Shown: piece by piece, positions 8,573-16,695 of the stretch | Layout: each line of letters starts with the position of its first letter | Numbering within the stretch: the first letter of the stretch is position 1 | Assembly: GCF_018100795.1 (NCBI RefSeq) | Contig: NZ_JAGJDY010000006.1 | Coordinates: forward strand, 248,001 to 312,000 | Reading direction: 5' to 3' | DNA: 64,000 nucleotides | From: Alteromonas sp. MMG017 | GTDB taxonomy: Bacteria > Pseudomonadota > Gammaproteobacteria > Enterobacterales > Alteromonadaceae | Program-made: the position numbers and the translations under genes | Notes under the pieces: generated by a model | Told to the model about the DNA's origin: nothing | Database searches by the model: none | Seen by the model: only the letters and a program-made list of their open reading frames with translations

Positions 8573-9562
8573 TTATTTTCTTATGAACTTGGCGCGGTAT
8601 TGTGAAGGTGATAAACCCGTATTTTTTTTGAAAAGCCGAGTGAAAGAACTGAGGTCTTCGTAACCCACACTATTCACAATTGATTCAAGAGGAGACATAG
8701 ACGTTTCTAAAATTTTTCGTGCTTGTTCTAACCGTAAACCTTGTAAATATTGGATAGGCGTTATTGCACAGGCTTGCTTGAAACGCCTTATTAATGTGCG
8801 CTCAGTCATATTATGTTCGTGGGCAACAAGTTTCAGCGTGAGACGTTTTGTAAAATGTACTTCCAAGTAATTTTGCACGGCTAACACATCTTTATCTTGG
8901 TGAAATTTATGCTGACGACTGCTTGCATACACCGTTTGGTTAGGCCTGGAAAAGTCGAGCACATGTGACTTAGCAGTATCGCTCGCCACTTGATGACCGC
9001 AATACCGTTCTATGAGCAAAATGGCCAAATCTATCCACGCCATGCCGCCACCTGCACAAAAAATAGCATCTTGTTCAGTTACCATCTTTTCAGATTGCAA
9101 ATTTACACTAGGGTATCGCGATCGAAATTTATCGGCATAGCCCCAATGGGTGGTGGCAACTTTGTTATCGAGTAATCCTGACTCTGCTAATAAAAAAGTC
9201 CCTGTGCAGTTACCCGCAATGTCTGCTCCCTGTTTTTGCAGCCGCTTAATATGCACAAGTTGATTCGCGTTTTCTTGTAAAACCGTATCAATATCGCCGC
9301 CAATAGTGGGGATCAGTAAGATGTGAGTTTCGGTGACATCTTCAATGGCAATGTTAGGGGTGAGTAGTAACTGGTTAGTACAGTGAAAAGGTTTGCCATG
9401 AAAACTCGCCAGCTGAACTTTGAATTTAGGGGTGGTGGGCTGGTTATGAATGCGCTGCCAACTGATGCCTGCAAACGCGAATACATCAAGTGCACCCGTG
9501 ATGGCAGAAGCCAGCGCTTGATCAAACCCTAAAACGGTAACGACAAAAGGTGGTTTATTCAT
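8573..9562 (-). CDS. GlxA/FtrA-type AraC-family transcriptional regulator
   Basis: 329 residues. The N-terminal 190 or so form a DJ-1/PfpI amidotransferase-like domain (VVTVLGFDQALASAITGALDVFAFAG start; nucleophile-elbow-like GNCTGTFLLAESGLL near 117-131). The C-terminal 100 residues are an AraC double helix-turn-helix (LKLVAHEHNMTERTLIRRFKQ and SIVNSVGYEDLSSFTRLFKKNTGLSPSQYR). Members sense small metabolites and activate catabolic genes. It is divergent from the acyl-CoA dehydrogenase gene, and a 21-bp-spaced direct repeat lies between them, so it is the likely regulator of that cluster and possibly of the TonB receptor behind it. Confidence 0.88.
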   Translation of the reverse strand: MNKPPFVVTVLGFDQALASAITGALDVFAFAGISWQRIHNQPTTPKFKVQLASFHGKPFHCTNQLLLTPNIAIEDVTETHILLIPTIGGDIDTVLQENANQLVHIKRLQKQGADIAGNCTGTFLLAESGLLDNKVATTHWGYADKFRSRYPSVNLQSEKMVTEQDAIFCAGGGMAWIDLAILLIERYCGHQVASDTAKSHVLDFSRPNQTVYASSRQHKFHQDKDVLAVQNYLEVHFTKRLTLKLVAHEHNMTERTLIRRFKQACAITPIQYLQGLRLEQARKILETSMSPLESIVNSVGYEDLSSFTRLFKKNTGLSPSQYRAKFIRK

Positions 9563-9611
9563 AAAAATAATACAGTTTATTAGATACGATAACTAACAGT
9601 GATTGTTGGCG

Positions 9612-9648
9612 TAAATGACCATGATTGTGTCATAAATGACAATAATGG
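9612..9648 (+). promoter_or_regulatory. Candidate AraC-family operator: two direct repeats spaced 21 bp
   Basis: taaatgaccatgattg (9612-9627) and taaatgacaataatgg (9633-9648) match at 13 of 16 positions and start exactly 21 bp apart, two helical turns, which is usual for AraC-type tandem half-sites. It lies between the regulator start (9562) and the dehydrogenase start (9701). Confidence 0.55.
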
Positions 9649-9700
9649 CATGATAACGAATATGACACAATGCATTAACAATTTGCTCATGGACTTTATT

Positions 9701-11503
9701 ATGGCTGATCAACTTATTCCCCGTCGGGAAATGCAATTCCAACTTTACGAAGTATTATATACACAGTCTTTGTGTGAAAAGGCCCGTTTTGAGGAACATA
9801 ACGTTGAAACGTTTAATGCCGTTATTGATATGGCAGAGAAAATGGCTGAAGAGTTGTTTCTACCTCATAACGCTATCGCCGATAAAGATGAGCCAACTTT
9901 CGATGGCAAAAAAGTCACCATGATAGGTGAGGTTAAAAAAGCCTTTGATACTTATCGTGAGTCGGGCTTTATTGCAGGTCACTTCGATTACGAAGATGGC
10001 GGAATGCAGTTACCCGTTACCATTATGAATGCATGTGCGGGTTATTTCTTAGCCGCGAACCCTTCCACCACTGCGTATCCTTTTCTTACTGCTGCCGCCG
10101 CAAATGTGGTGAAGCATTTTGCCAACGAAGAAACCAAGCAAGCCTTTTTGCCTAAAATGCTCACAGGTGACTTTACCGGCACTATGGCATTAACGGAGCC
10201 TCATGCCGGTTCTGGACTAGCAGATATTCGCACTTCGGCGACCCTTAATGAAGATGGTACGTATCGCGTGAAGGGCAGTAAGCTTTATATTTCTGCCGGC
10301 GAACATGAATTATCAGACAACATTGTTCATTTGGTATTAGCGAAAATACCTGGCGGCCCTGCGGGCGTAAAAGGTATTTCGTTATTTGTTGTTCCTAAAT
10401 ACCGTTTAGATGAAAACGGTAACCCAGGCCCACGTAACGACGTTACGCTAGCTGGCCTAATACATAAAATGGGTTATCGCGGAACCACTTCTACCGCGCT
10501 TACGTTTGGTGAGAACGGTGATTGTCATGGTTACCTAGTGGGTGAGCCGCACCAAGGCTTGCGTTATATGTTTATGATGATGAACGAGGCGCGTATTGGT
10601 GTCGGTTACGGTGCTGCTATGATTGGTTATCGCGGCTATCGCTATTCTCTTGAGTATGCAAAAGACAGAACCCAAGGCCGTGCAGCGCCCAAATTAGCCC
10701 CAGAAGATGAGGCTACGCCAATTATTAACCATGGTGACGTGCGTCGCATGTTGCTAGCGCAAAAGTCGTACTGTGAAGGCGGCATGGCACTATGTTTATA
10801 CGGCAGTACCTTAATTGATGCGTTAGAAACGGAAGAAGACACCGCGAAACGTACCGAAATTTCCCAGTTACTCGAGCTACTTACCCCAGTATTTAAAGCG
10901 TGGCCTTCTGAATTTGGCCCTAAAGCTAACGACTTAGCCATTCAAATTCTAGGTGGCGCAGGCTATACCCGTGAATACCCCGTAGAACAGTGCTGGCGTG
11001 ATAACCGTTTGAACCCTATTCATGAAGGAACAAACGGTATTCAAGCGTTGGATTTGCTAGGCCGTAAATTATGGCAAAGCGAAGGAAAAGGGCTTCAAGT
11101 ATTACTGGCCCGTGTTTCTCACGACATGAAAGCGGCTACCACACCGCGAGCTCAACAGTTAGCGGCGAAACTTAAACCTTATCTTGACCAACTTGGCGGG
11201 CTCATTCAGCAAGCGGCTGGTGACTTACGCTCAGACAAACAAGCCGTGTTACTGACCAACGCAAGCTGCTTTTTGAATATATTCTCTGCTTGCGTAGTGA
11301 GTTGGATATGGTTACGCCAGGCGAATGTTGCCGAGCAAGCATTGGTTAACGGCGCAAGTGGTCAAGACAGCGATTTCTATGAAGGAAAAATGGCAGCCGC
11401 TGAATACTTCCTTAATTGGGAATTACCGTTAGTAAAACGCGATATAGAAGTCATTACGTCACAAGAACCAACCTGTGAAAATGTGAAAGCCAGTTATTTC
11501 TAA
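9701..11503 (+). CDS. Acyl-CoA dehydrogenase, long form with extra C-terminal domain (DmdC-like)
   Basis: About 600 residues, the usual length of this subgroup. Domain order is an N-terminal helical domain, the mid beta domain (GTMALTEPHAGSGLADIRTSA and the KLYISAGEHEL region), the FAD-binding C-terminal helical domain (QILGGAGYTREYPVEQCWRDNRLNPIHEGTNGIQALDLLGRK) and the extra acyl-CoA_dh_C domain. Relatives oxidise fatty acyl-CoA or methylmercaptopropionyl-CoA; the substrate here is unknown. Upstream in-frame starts (to 9599) would run through the operator-like repeat, so ATG 9701 is chosen (MADQLIPRREMQF). It heads a likely operon with two SDR dehydrogenases. Confidence 0.9.
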   Translation: MADQLIPRREMQFQLYEVLYTQSLCEKARFEEHNVETFNAVIDMAEKMAEELFLPHNAIADKDEPTFDGKKVTMIGEVKKAFDTYRESGFIAGHFDYEDGGMQLPVTIMNACAGYFLAANPSTTAYPFLTAAAANVVKHFANEETKQAFLPKMLTGDFTGTMALTEPHAGSGLADIRTSATLNEDGTYRVKGSKLYISAGEHELSDNIVHLVLAKIPGGPAGVKGISLFVVPKYRLDENGNPGPRNDVTLAGLIHKMGYRGTTSTALTFGENGDCHGYLVGEPHQGLRYMFMMMNEARIGVGYGAAMIGYRGYRYSLEYAKDRTQGRAAPKLAPEDEATPIINHGDVRRMLLAQKSYCEGGMALCLYGSTLIDALETEEDTAKRTEISQLLELLTPVFKAWPSEFGPKANDLAIQILGGAGYTREYPVEQCWRDNRLNPIHEGTNGIQALDLLGRKLWQSEGKGLQVLLARVSHDMKAATTPRAQQLAAKLKPYLDQLGGLIQQAAGDLRSDKQAVLLTNASCFLNIFSACVVSWIWLRQANVAEQALVNGASGQDSDFYEGKMAAAEYFLNWELPLVKRDIEVITSQEPTCENVKASYF

Positions 11504-11578
11504 TAACGGCTTAAAGGACATAACAATGACAAATCAACAACGGCAAATAGCATCAAACATTAAGGTAGGGCAATAGCA

Positions 11579-12343
11579 ATGGTGGCATCAAACGTAGAAG
11601 GGAAACATATCCTTATTACCGGTGGCGGTTCAGGTATTGGCGCGGCTTCGGCCAAAACCTTGTGTGAGCGCGGGGCATTGGTCGGTGTTGCCGATTTGAA
11701 TATAGATGCTGCTGAAGCTTTAGTGCATGAGCTCAAAGAAACGGGCGGTAATGCCTATGCAGTAAAGGTGGATGTGACCGAGCCTGCAGAAGTGAATGCC
11801 ATGTTTGAAGCGGCGTTTTCACAGCAAGCTAAGCTCGATGTAATCATCAATAACGCAGGTATAGACCATTTTCCAGCCCCCCTTACTGAAGTAGACGATG
11901 CCATGTTCATGAAGAACATTCAGGTGAATCTTGCGGGCGTGTGGTATTGCATGAAAAATGCGCTTAAACATATGACGGTCAATGGTGGTGGTCATATCAT
12001 CAACATTGGGTCGGTGGCGGGCTTGCGCTCAGCGCCTATGATCAGTGCTTATAGTGCATCTAAACACGGTGTTATTGGCCTAACTAAATCGGCAGCGGTG
12101 GAATATGCCCGTGCGAATATTCGCATTAATGCGGTATGCCCAAGCTTTGTTGATACGCCGATGGTGCAGGGCGTGTTGTCTAAATTAGACGAGCGCGGCC
12201 AAAAAGCTATGGTGGGTGCAAACCCCATGAAGCGTCTAGGTAAACCTGAAGAAATAGCGAATGCGATAGCATGGTTGTGTAGTGACGAGTCTTCATTCAT
12301 GACAGGGCAATCGGTAGTACTTGATGGCGGCATGCTGGCCTAA
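11579..12343 (+). CDS. SDR family NAD(P)-dependent oxidoreductase
   Basis: 254 residues, classical short-chain dehydrogenase. The cofactor motif TGGGSGIG is near 14-21, NNAG near 90, the catalytic Ser in NIGSVAGL and YSASK (Tyr/Lys) near 157-161. Asp in VADLN after the second strand suggests NAD preference. It lies 75 bp after the acyl-CoA dehydrogenase and before a second SDR in the same direction. Together the genes could oxidise an acyl-CoA and hydroxy intermediates, but the substrate is inferred only from neighbours. AAGGTAGGG gives a ribosome-binding site. Confidence 0.9.
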   Translation: MVASNVEGKHILITGGGSGIGAASAKTLCERGALVGVADLNIDAAEALVHELKETGGNAYAVKVDVTEPAEVNAMFEAAFSQQAKLDVIINNAGIDHFPAPLTEVDDAMFMKNIQVNLAGVWYCMKNALKHMTVNGGGHIINIGSVAGLRSAPMISAYSASKHGVIGLTKSAAVEYARANIRINAVCPSFVDTPMVQGVLSKLDERGQKAMVGANPMKRLGKPEEIANAIAWLCSDESSFMTGQSVVLDGGMLA

Positions 12344-12419
12344 TCACTCAATTTCTTTCGTTGGATAAAATTATTGCGTTTGAAAAAAAGCGTGACAGAT
12401 TTAAAAAGGGAAAACTATT

Positions 12420-13181
12420 ATGAAAAACTTATTCGATTTAACTGGCAAGGTTGCGTTAGTAACAGGTGCTAGCCGCGGTATTGGTGAATCAATCGCTCGC
12501 TTGTTGGCGCAATATGGCGCACACGTTATCGTTTCTAGTCGTAAAATTGATGGCTGTGAAGCGGTTGCCTCGTCAATTCGCGATGCAGGTGGTAAAGCAA
12601 CAGCACTTGCATGCCATGTTGGCGATATGGAGCAAATTACGAACGCATTTGCTGCGATTAAAAGCGACTTCGGTAAGCTAGATATTTTAGTAAACAATGC
12701 CGCAGCTAACCCGTACTTTGGCCATATCCTAGATACCGATTTAGGCGCTTACGATAAGACTGTAGATGTGAACATTCGTGGTTACTTCTTTATGTCTATT
12801 GAAGCGGGCAAAATGATGAAAGAGCAGGGCGGCGGTGTCATTCTTAATACGGCATCAGTAAATGGAGTAACACCTGGCGACATGCAGGGTATCTACTCTA
12901 TTACGAAAGCCGCGGTTATTAGCATGACGAAATCGTTCGCAAAAGAGTGCGGTAGTTTGAATATTCGCGTTAACGCGTTACTACCGGGCTTGACTGATAC
13001 CAAGTTTGCTTCTGCACTGACTTCAAACGATCAAATTTTGAAACATGCGCTTAAAGTGATCCCACTAGGCCGTGTTGCCGATCCTGACGAAATGGCAGGT
13101 ACGGTATTGTACTTAGTGTCTGACGCATCTAGCTACACCACAGGCACGACAGTGGTGGTTGATGGTGGTATGCTAGCGTAA
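12420..13181 (+). CDS. SDR family oxidoreductase
   Basis: 253 residues. TGASRGIG is at about 15-22, followed by VIVSSRK, whose basic residue after the second beta strand favours NADP(H). The family NNAG is replaced by NNAAANPYFG; the catalytic Ser is in NTASVNG and the active YSITK near 157-161. The C-terminal TTVVVDGGMLA ending resembles that of the preceding SDR (QSVVLDGGMLA), so the two may be distant paralogues. An AGGGAAAA ribosome-binding site precedes the ATG. It is third gene of the putative fatty-acid-type catabolic cluster. Confidence 0.9.
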   Translation: MKNLFDLTGKVALVTGASRGIGESIARLLAQYGAHVIVSSRKIDGCEAVASSIRDAGGKATALACHVGDMEQITNAFAAIKSDFGKLDILVNNAAANPYFGHILDTDLGAYDKTVDVNIRGYFFMSIEAGKMMKEQGGGVILNTASVNGVTPGDMQGIYSITKAAVISMTKSFAKECGSLNIRVNALLPGLTDTKFASALTSNDQILKHALKVIPLGRVADPDEMAGTVLYLVSDASSYTTGTTVVVDGGMLA

Positions 13182-13202
13182 AAACGCTAACGAGATTTTA
13201 CC

Positions 13203-13652
13203 ATGCATATATGGGTTGACGCAGATGCGTGTCCCAGTGTGATTAAAGACATTCTATTTAAGGCAGCCCGACGTACCGGCCTGCCTTTGTCTTTAGTTGC
13301 CAATCATTCTATGTCTGTTCCACCAGATAAACACATTACCCTTACGATCGTGCCGTCTGGCTTTGATGCCGCAGATGATTATATTGTTGAAAAGATAGAA
13401 GCCGGTGATCTAGTGATAACTGGAGATATTCCTTTGGCGGCCGATATTTTGGCTAAGAATGCCAAAGCTATGAATACCCGAGGCGATGAGTACGACAAGT
13501 CGTCCATCCGCGCCGCGCTTACCATGCGAGATTTTATGGATACCATGCGTTCAAGCGGTGAGCATACGGGGGGGCCTAAAGCGTTCTCTCAGCGTGATAA
13601 ACAGAACTTCGCCAATGCGTTAGATAGAATGATTACCGCAGGCACGCGCTAA
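13203..13652 (+). CDS. YaiI/YqxD family protein (DUF188)
   Basis: 149 residues beginning MHIWVDADACPSVIKDIL, the unmistakable DUF188 start, with GDLVITGDIPLAADIL and later RGDEYDKSSIRAALTMRDFMD and GGPKAFSQRDKQNFANALD. The conserved aspartates resemble a PIN-like nuclease site, but the function in cells is unproven. It is 21 bp downstream of the second SDR, so probably co-transcribed, though functionally unrelated as far as can be seen. The ribosome-binding site is weak. Confidence 0.93.
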   Translation: MHIWVDADACPSVIKDILFKAARRTGLPLSLVANHSMSVPPDKHITLTIVPSGFDAADDYIVEKIEAGDLVITGDIPLAADILAKNAKAMNTRGDEYDKSSIRAALTMRDFMDTMRSSGEHTGGPKAFSQRDKQNFANALDRMITAGTR

Positions 13653-13690
13653 CGATAAGTTAGGCATAGCGTTAATAAGTACTTTGAAAC

Positions 13691-13721
13691 AAAAAGGGCT
13701 GCGTTTTCACGCAGCCCTTTT
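13691..13721. terminator. Bidirectional intrinsic terminator
   Basis: aaaagggctgcg / cgcagccctttt stem between convergent genes, with A/T runs on both sides. Confidence 0.9.
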
Positions 13722-13752
13722 GCATTTATGAGGTAAAGCTTACAGTACTGAC

Positions 13753-13779
13753 TCTTATAATACCGAGTTCTTATAATAC
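13753..13779. repeat. 11-bp direct repeat overlapping an aminotransferase stop codon
   Basis: tcttataatac occurs at 13753-13763 and 13769-13779, a 16-bp period. The second copy contains the stop codon of the minus-strand gene. It looks like a small tandem duplication in the 3' untranslated region. Confidence 0.6.
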
Positions 13780-14961
13780 TGAAACTAAGGCTTTCGCTAG
13801 TGTTTCAACGTTCTCTGAGTTAATACCCGCAATGTTCACGCGGCTAGAGTCAACGAAGTAAACACTGTGCTTTTCACGCACTTCACGTACTTGCTCTGGA
13901 GTAATACATAAGAACGAGAACATGCCTTTCTGATCGTTTACGAAGCTGAAATCTTTGGGCGAACCATTGTCGTGTAGATTCTTAACCAGCATGGCACGTA
14001 GAGACTTCATGCGGTTACGCATTTCGTCTACTTCATTTACCCATTCTTGGTTAAGCGATTCGTCAGACAAGATAATATCAACCAAGGCACCGCCGTAGCT
14101 AGGTGGCATAGAATAAATACCACGAGCAATAGATTGAATTTGGCCTTGAGCAATCTTGCGAGTGTTAGTATCAGCAGTAATGATGGCAGCAAGACCAACA
14201 CGCTCACGGTATAAACCGAAGTTTTTAGAGCACGATGCCGCAACAATTACTTCTGGTAGGTTTTCTACCAATAGACGAAGGCCATATGCATCTTCATCTA
14301 AGCCTTCACCGAAACCTAAGTAAGCAACGTCAATGAAAGGTAGGAACTCACGCTCTTTAGCAACCGCGAGTACTTCGTCCCACTGTGCATTCGTTAAATC
14401 TGCACCCGTTGGGTTGTGGCAGCAACCGTGAAGTAACACGATATCGCCTTTTTCAACACCGCGAAGGGTATCCATCATGGCATCGAAGCGAATGCTAGCT
14501 GACGCTTTATCGAAGTACGGGTAGGTTTCAATTTTAAGACCAGCCGATCCAATTAATGGAATGTGGTTAGCCCATGTTGGGTCGCTTACCCATACTTTAG
14601 CGTTCTCGTTACAACGAACCAGTAATTCTGAAAGAATGCGAAGTGCACCGCAACCACCTGGCGCTTGAACCGCGGCAACGCGGTCAGCAAGCAATACAGG
14701 GCTGCTCTTGCCTAAAAGCAAAGTAAGCATGTTGTCGATGTAACCCTGATTACCTTGCGGCGTAATATAGGTTTTGCTGGTTTCACGTTCTAACAACAGT
14801 TGTTGCGCTTTCGCTACGCTAGTAAGAATAGGGGTATTACCTTGCTCATCTTTATAAACACCGACACCTAGGTCGATTTTATGAGAATTTAAATCTTCAC
14901 GATAAGCAGCTGACAAACCAAGTATTGGGTCTGGGGCGAGATGGGGTAATACTTCAAACAC
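13771..14961 (-). CDS. Aspartate/aromatic amino acid aminotransferase (class I PLP enzyme)
   Basis: 396 residues, aligned end to end with E. coli AspC/TyrB (MFE...LAPDPILGL start, ...VSVL end). It transfers amino groups between aspartate or aromatic amino acids and 2-oxoglutarate in the cytoplasm. Visible motifs are HGCCHNPTGADLT, the PLP-lysine loop SCSKNFGLYRERVG and SSRVNIAGI with the substrate-binding Arg near the end. The start is GTG at 14961, preceded by AGGA; the longer open frame to 15087 lacks homology-like sequence. A TyrR-like dyad about 110 bp upstream favours the aromatic role, but AspC versus TyrB is unresolved. Confidence 0.92.
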   Translation of the reverse strand: MFEVLPHLAPDPILGLSAAYREDLNSHKIDLGVGVYKDEQGNTPILTSVAKAQQLLLERETSKTYITPQGNQGYIDNMLTLLLGKSSPVLLADRVAAVQAPGGCGALRILSELLVRCNENAKVWVSDPTWANHIPLIGSAGLKIETYPYFDKASASIRFDAMMDTLRGVEKGDIVLLHGCCHNPTGADLTNAQWDEVLAVAKEREFLPFIDVAYLGFGEGLDEDAYGLRLLVENLPEVIVAASCSKNFGLYRERVGLAAIITADTNTRKIAQGQIQSIARGIYSMPPSYGGALVDIILSDESLNQEWVNEVDEMRNRMKSLRAMLVKNLHDNGSPKDFSFVNDQKGMFSFLCITPEQVREVREKHSVYFVDSSRVNIAGINSENVETLAKALVSVL

Positions 14962-15069
14962 GATATTTCCTCGTTGCAATGCAAAAAATAGCAGGCACGC
15001 ATTATGCCACCGATGGTAGAAAAAACGACCCTTTATAGTAGAAAATATGTCATTAAATCGGTATTTGAG

Positions 15070-15087
15070 GTGTAAAACGAAATACAC
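15070..15087 (-). promoter_or_regulatory. Weak TyrR-like dyad upstream of the aminotransferase
   Basis: gtgta - 8 nt - tacac; read as TGTAAA-N6-TACACA it matches the TyrR consensus TGTAAA-N6-TTTACA at 10 of 12 fixed positions. Confidence 0.3.
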
Positions 15088-15169
15088 ATCACAAAAATCC
15101 GTGTCAGTTAATACGCTTCATACGCGCTTTCACTTGCACCCAAGTGTGTAGTGGCGGGCAGAATACTAC

Positions 15170-15934
15170 CTAACCAATGGTAAAATGTTGGTTACCTACC
15201 ACGTCACCGCGCGCATTAAAGGTACGTTCATACCAATGTATTTGCTGCTGGCTATCGACAAGAAGCAGGGTAGAAGTACGAGTACCATATTCTGGTGATT
15301 GGATAAAAATAGACGACAAACGTTTTTCCCATTCATACCCAATGCCTGTATTGGGCAGTGCATGATCAGATGCTTTATCTTCGTCTTTTAAAATCGCGAA
15401 AAGTGCCTCAGTATCAAGCTGATTATTTTGGCTCACGTAATCGGTTAACGACGCTATTCCCTTGGTGACTTTTGGCCAAGGTGTCGTTAAGTTCGCATTG
15501 GATAATCCATAAACACCCTGGGTTAACCTAGCGTGGGTGTCTTCGAAGTTGTTGTATACCGCGAGTGATTTTACATCGCCATAAACCAGATTGTAGCCAT
15601 TATATTGGTCTCGATTTGCACGTAATGCTTTAAGGTAGGTGGGCTGGTTCATTGCCTCATCGACAAGCCAATCTGCTACTAACCCGCCGCGAGAAATAGC
15701 ATCAGTTTTAATCGTTTCTGGGGCTCTTATATTGGTTAACGCGGCCACTTTTCCGTTACGCGTAACGCCCATCCATGTGCCACTTGCTTGCAAATCACGG
15801 CCTGCAAGCACATGTGAGTAATTTTCCCAAAACCCAGACGCAGCAGTGGGTCTAGCGTGAAATTCATCTCTATTTGCTGCAATAACTAAAGGGAATTTCT
15901 GACTTTGGTCTACTGCAATAAACAATATGCACAT
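15170..15934 (-). CDS. NRDE / TANGO2 family protein
   Basis: About 254 residues. The start MCILFIAVD and the NRDE signature (PLVIAANRDEFHARPT) identify the family, as do GTWMGVTRNGKVAALTNIR and YGLSNANLTTPWPKV. Cys2 right after the initiator Met is typical of Ntn-hydrolase-like TANGO2 proteins, so the internal ATG at 15934 is preferred over an upstream start at 15994. The biochemical role is unclear; heme or lipid handling has been suggested for relatives. It is divergent from the acyltransferase gene. Confidence 0.9.
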   Translation of the reverse strand: MCILFIAVDQSQKFPLVIAANRDEFHARPTAASGFWENYSHVLAGRDLQASGTWMGVTRNGKVAALTNIRAPETIKTDAISRGGLVADWLVDEAMNQPTYLKALRANRDQYNGYNLVYGDVKSLAVYNNFEDTHARLTQGVYGLSNANLTTPWPKVTKGIASLTDYVSQNNQLDTEALFAILKDEDKASDHALPNTGIGYEWEKRLSSIFIQSPEYGTRTSTLLLVDSQQQIHWYERTFNARGDVVGNQHFTIG

Positions 15935-16070
15935 ATACACATTTACTCGCTGACTGTTGTGAATAATGAACACTGTAACCGCATTCAATCTCACGTAAAG
16001 GTGGTGGATTGCCGCTAACTTTTTTATGCTTACCCGCTAAAACGTAGTAAGTAGTAAGAGAATAACAAGA

Positions 16071-16676
16071 ATGAAAAAAACGATTCATCATCAGTTAGTG
16101 GGCAATAAGTTACCACGCAAATGGCCGCATTGGCTAAGCGCCTGCGGCAGTTTTATTTTAACTAAACGTGGCTGGCGAGTAGAAGGCGAACTTATTAACG
16201 ATAGAAAAGTGATATTAGCGGTAGCGCCACACACCTCAAACTGGGATTTTTTTATTGGCATACTGGTGGTATTTGCACTTCGCATTAACATTAACTTTTT
16301 TGGCAAGCACACTATTTTCACGCCCCCTTTAGGTTATATCGTTAGGAAGCTTGGCGGCATACCCATTGAGCGGAGTAAAGCACATGGGGTAGTGAATAAT
16401 ATCGTACGTCAGATACAACAAAGCGAAGAAGTGGTATTGGCCTTGGCTCCCGAAGGAACACGAAAAGCCGTATTCCCTTGGAAAACCGGTTTTATGTACA
16501 TTGCTAAAGAGGCCAATATTCCCATTCAGCTGCTAGGGCTTGATTACGCCACGAAAACCGTTGTACTTGGCCCAATTATTGACCAAATCGACGATATTGA
16601 AGAACAAATGCAAACTATTTATGCGTTTTATGCTAACGTTTGCGCCCATTATCCAAAAAACTGTATAACCAGCTAA
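16071..16676 (+). CDS. Lysophospholipid acyltransferase family protein (PlsC-like)
   Basis: 201 residues. The HX4D acyltransferase motif is HTSNWD at 54-59, the GxxFI-type block is KLGGIPIERSK, and the glycerophosphate-site block is LAPEGTRK near 124-131. A hydrophobic segment at about 61-75 suggests membrane association. It is shorter than canonical PlsC, so an accessory acyltransferase acting on a polar lipid is likely. It is followed 19 bp later by the PLP-enzyme gene and may be co-transcribed with it. Confidence 0.88.
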   Translation: MKKTIHHQLVGNKLPRKWPHWLSACGSFILTKRGWRVEGELINDRKVILAVAPHTSNWDFFIGILVVFALRININFFGKHTIFTPPLGYIVRKLGGIPIERSKAHGVVNNIVRQIQQSEEVVLALAPEGTRKAVFPWKTGFMYIAKEANIPIQLLGLDYATKTVVLGPIIDQIDDIEEQMQTIYAFYANVCAHYPKNCITS

Positions 16677-16695
16677 CGTAACGGAGCGTTCACCC

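Noticed and set aside
9599-9700. N-terminal extension of the acyl-CoA dehydrogenase
   Set aside because: The 34 extra residues pass through an operator-like repeat and are not typical of the family; ATG 9701 gives the expected length.
14962-15087. 42-codon N-terminal extension of the aminotransferase
   Set aside because: AspC/TyrB align from the GTG at 14961, which has its own ribosome-binding site.
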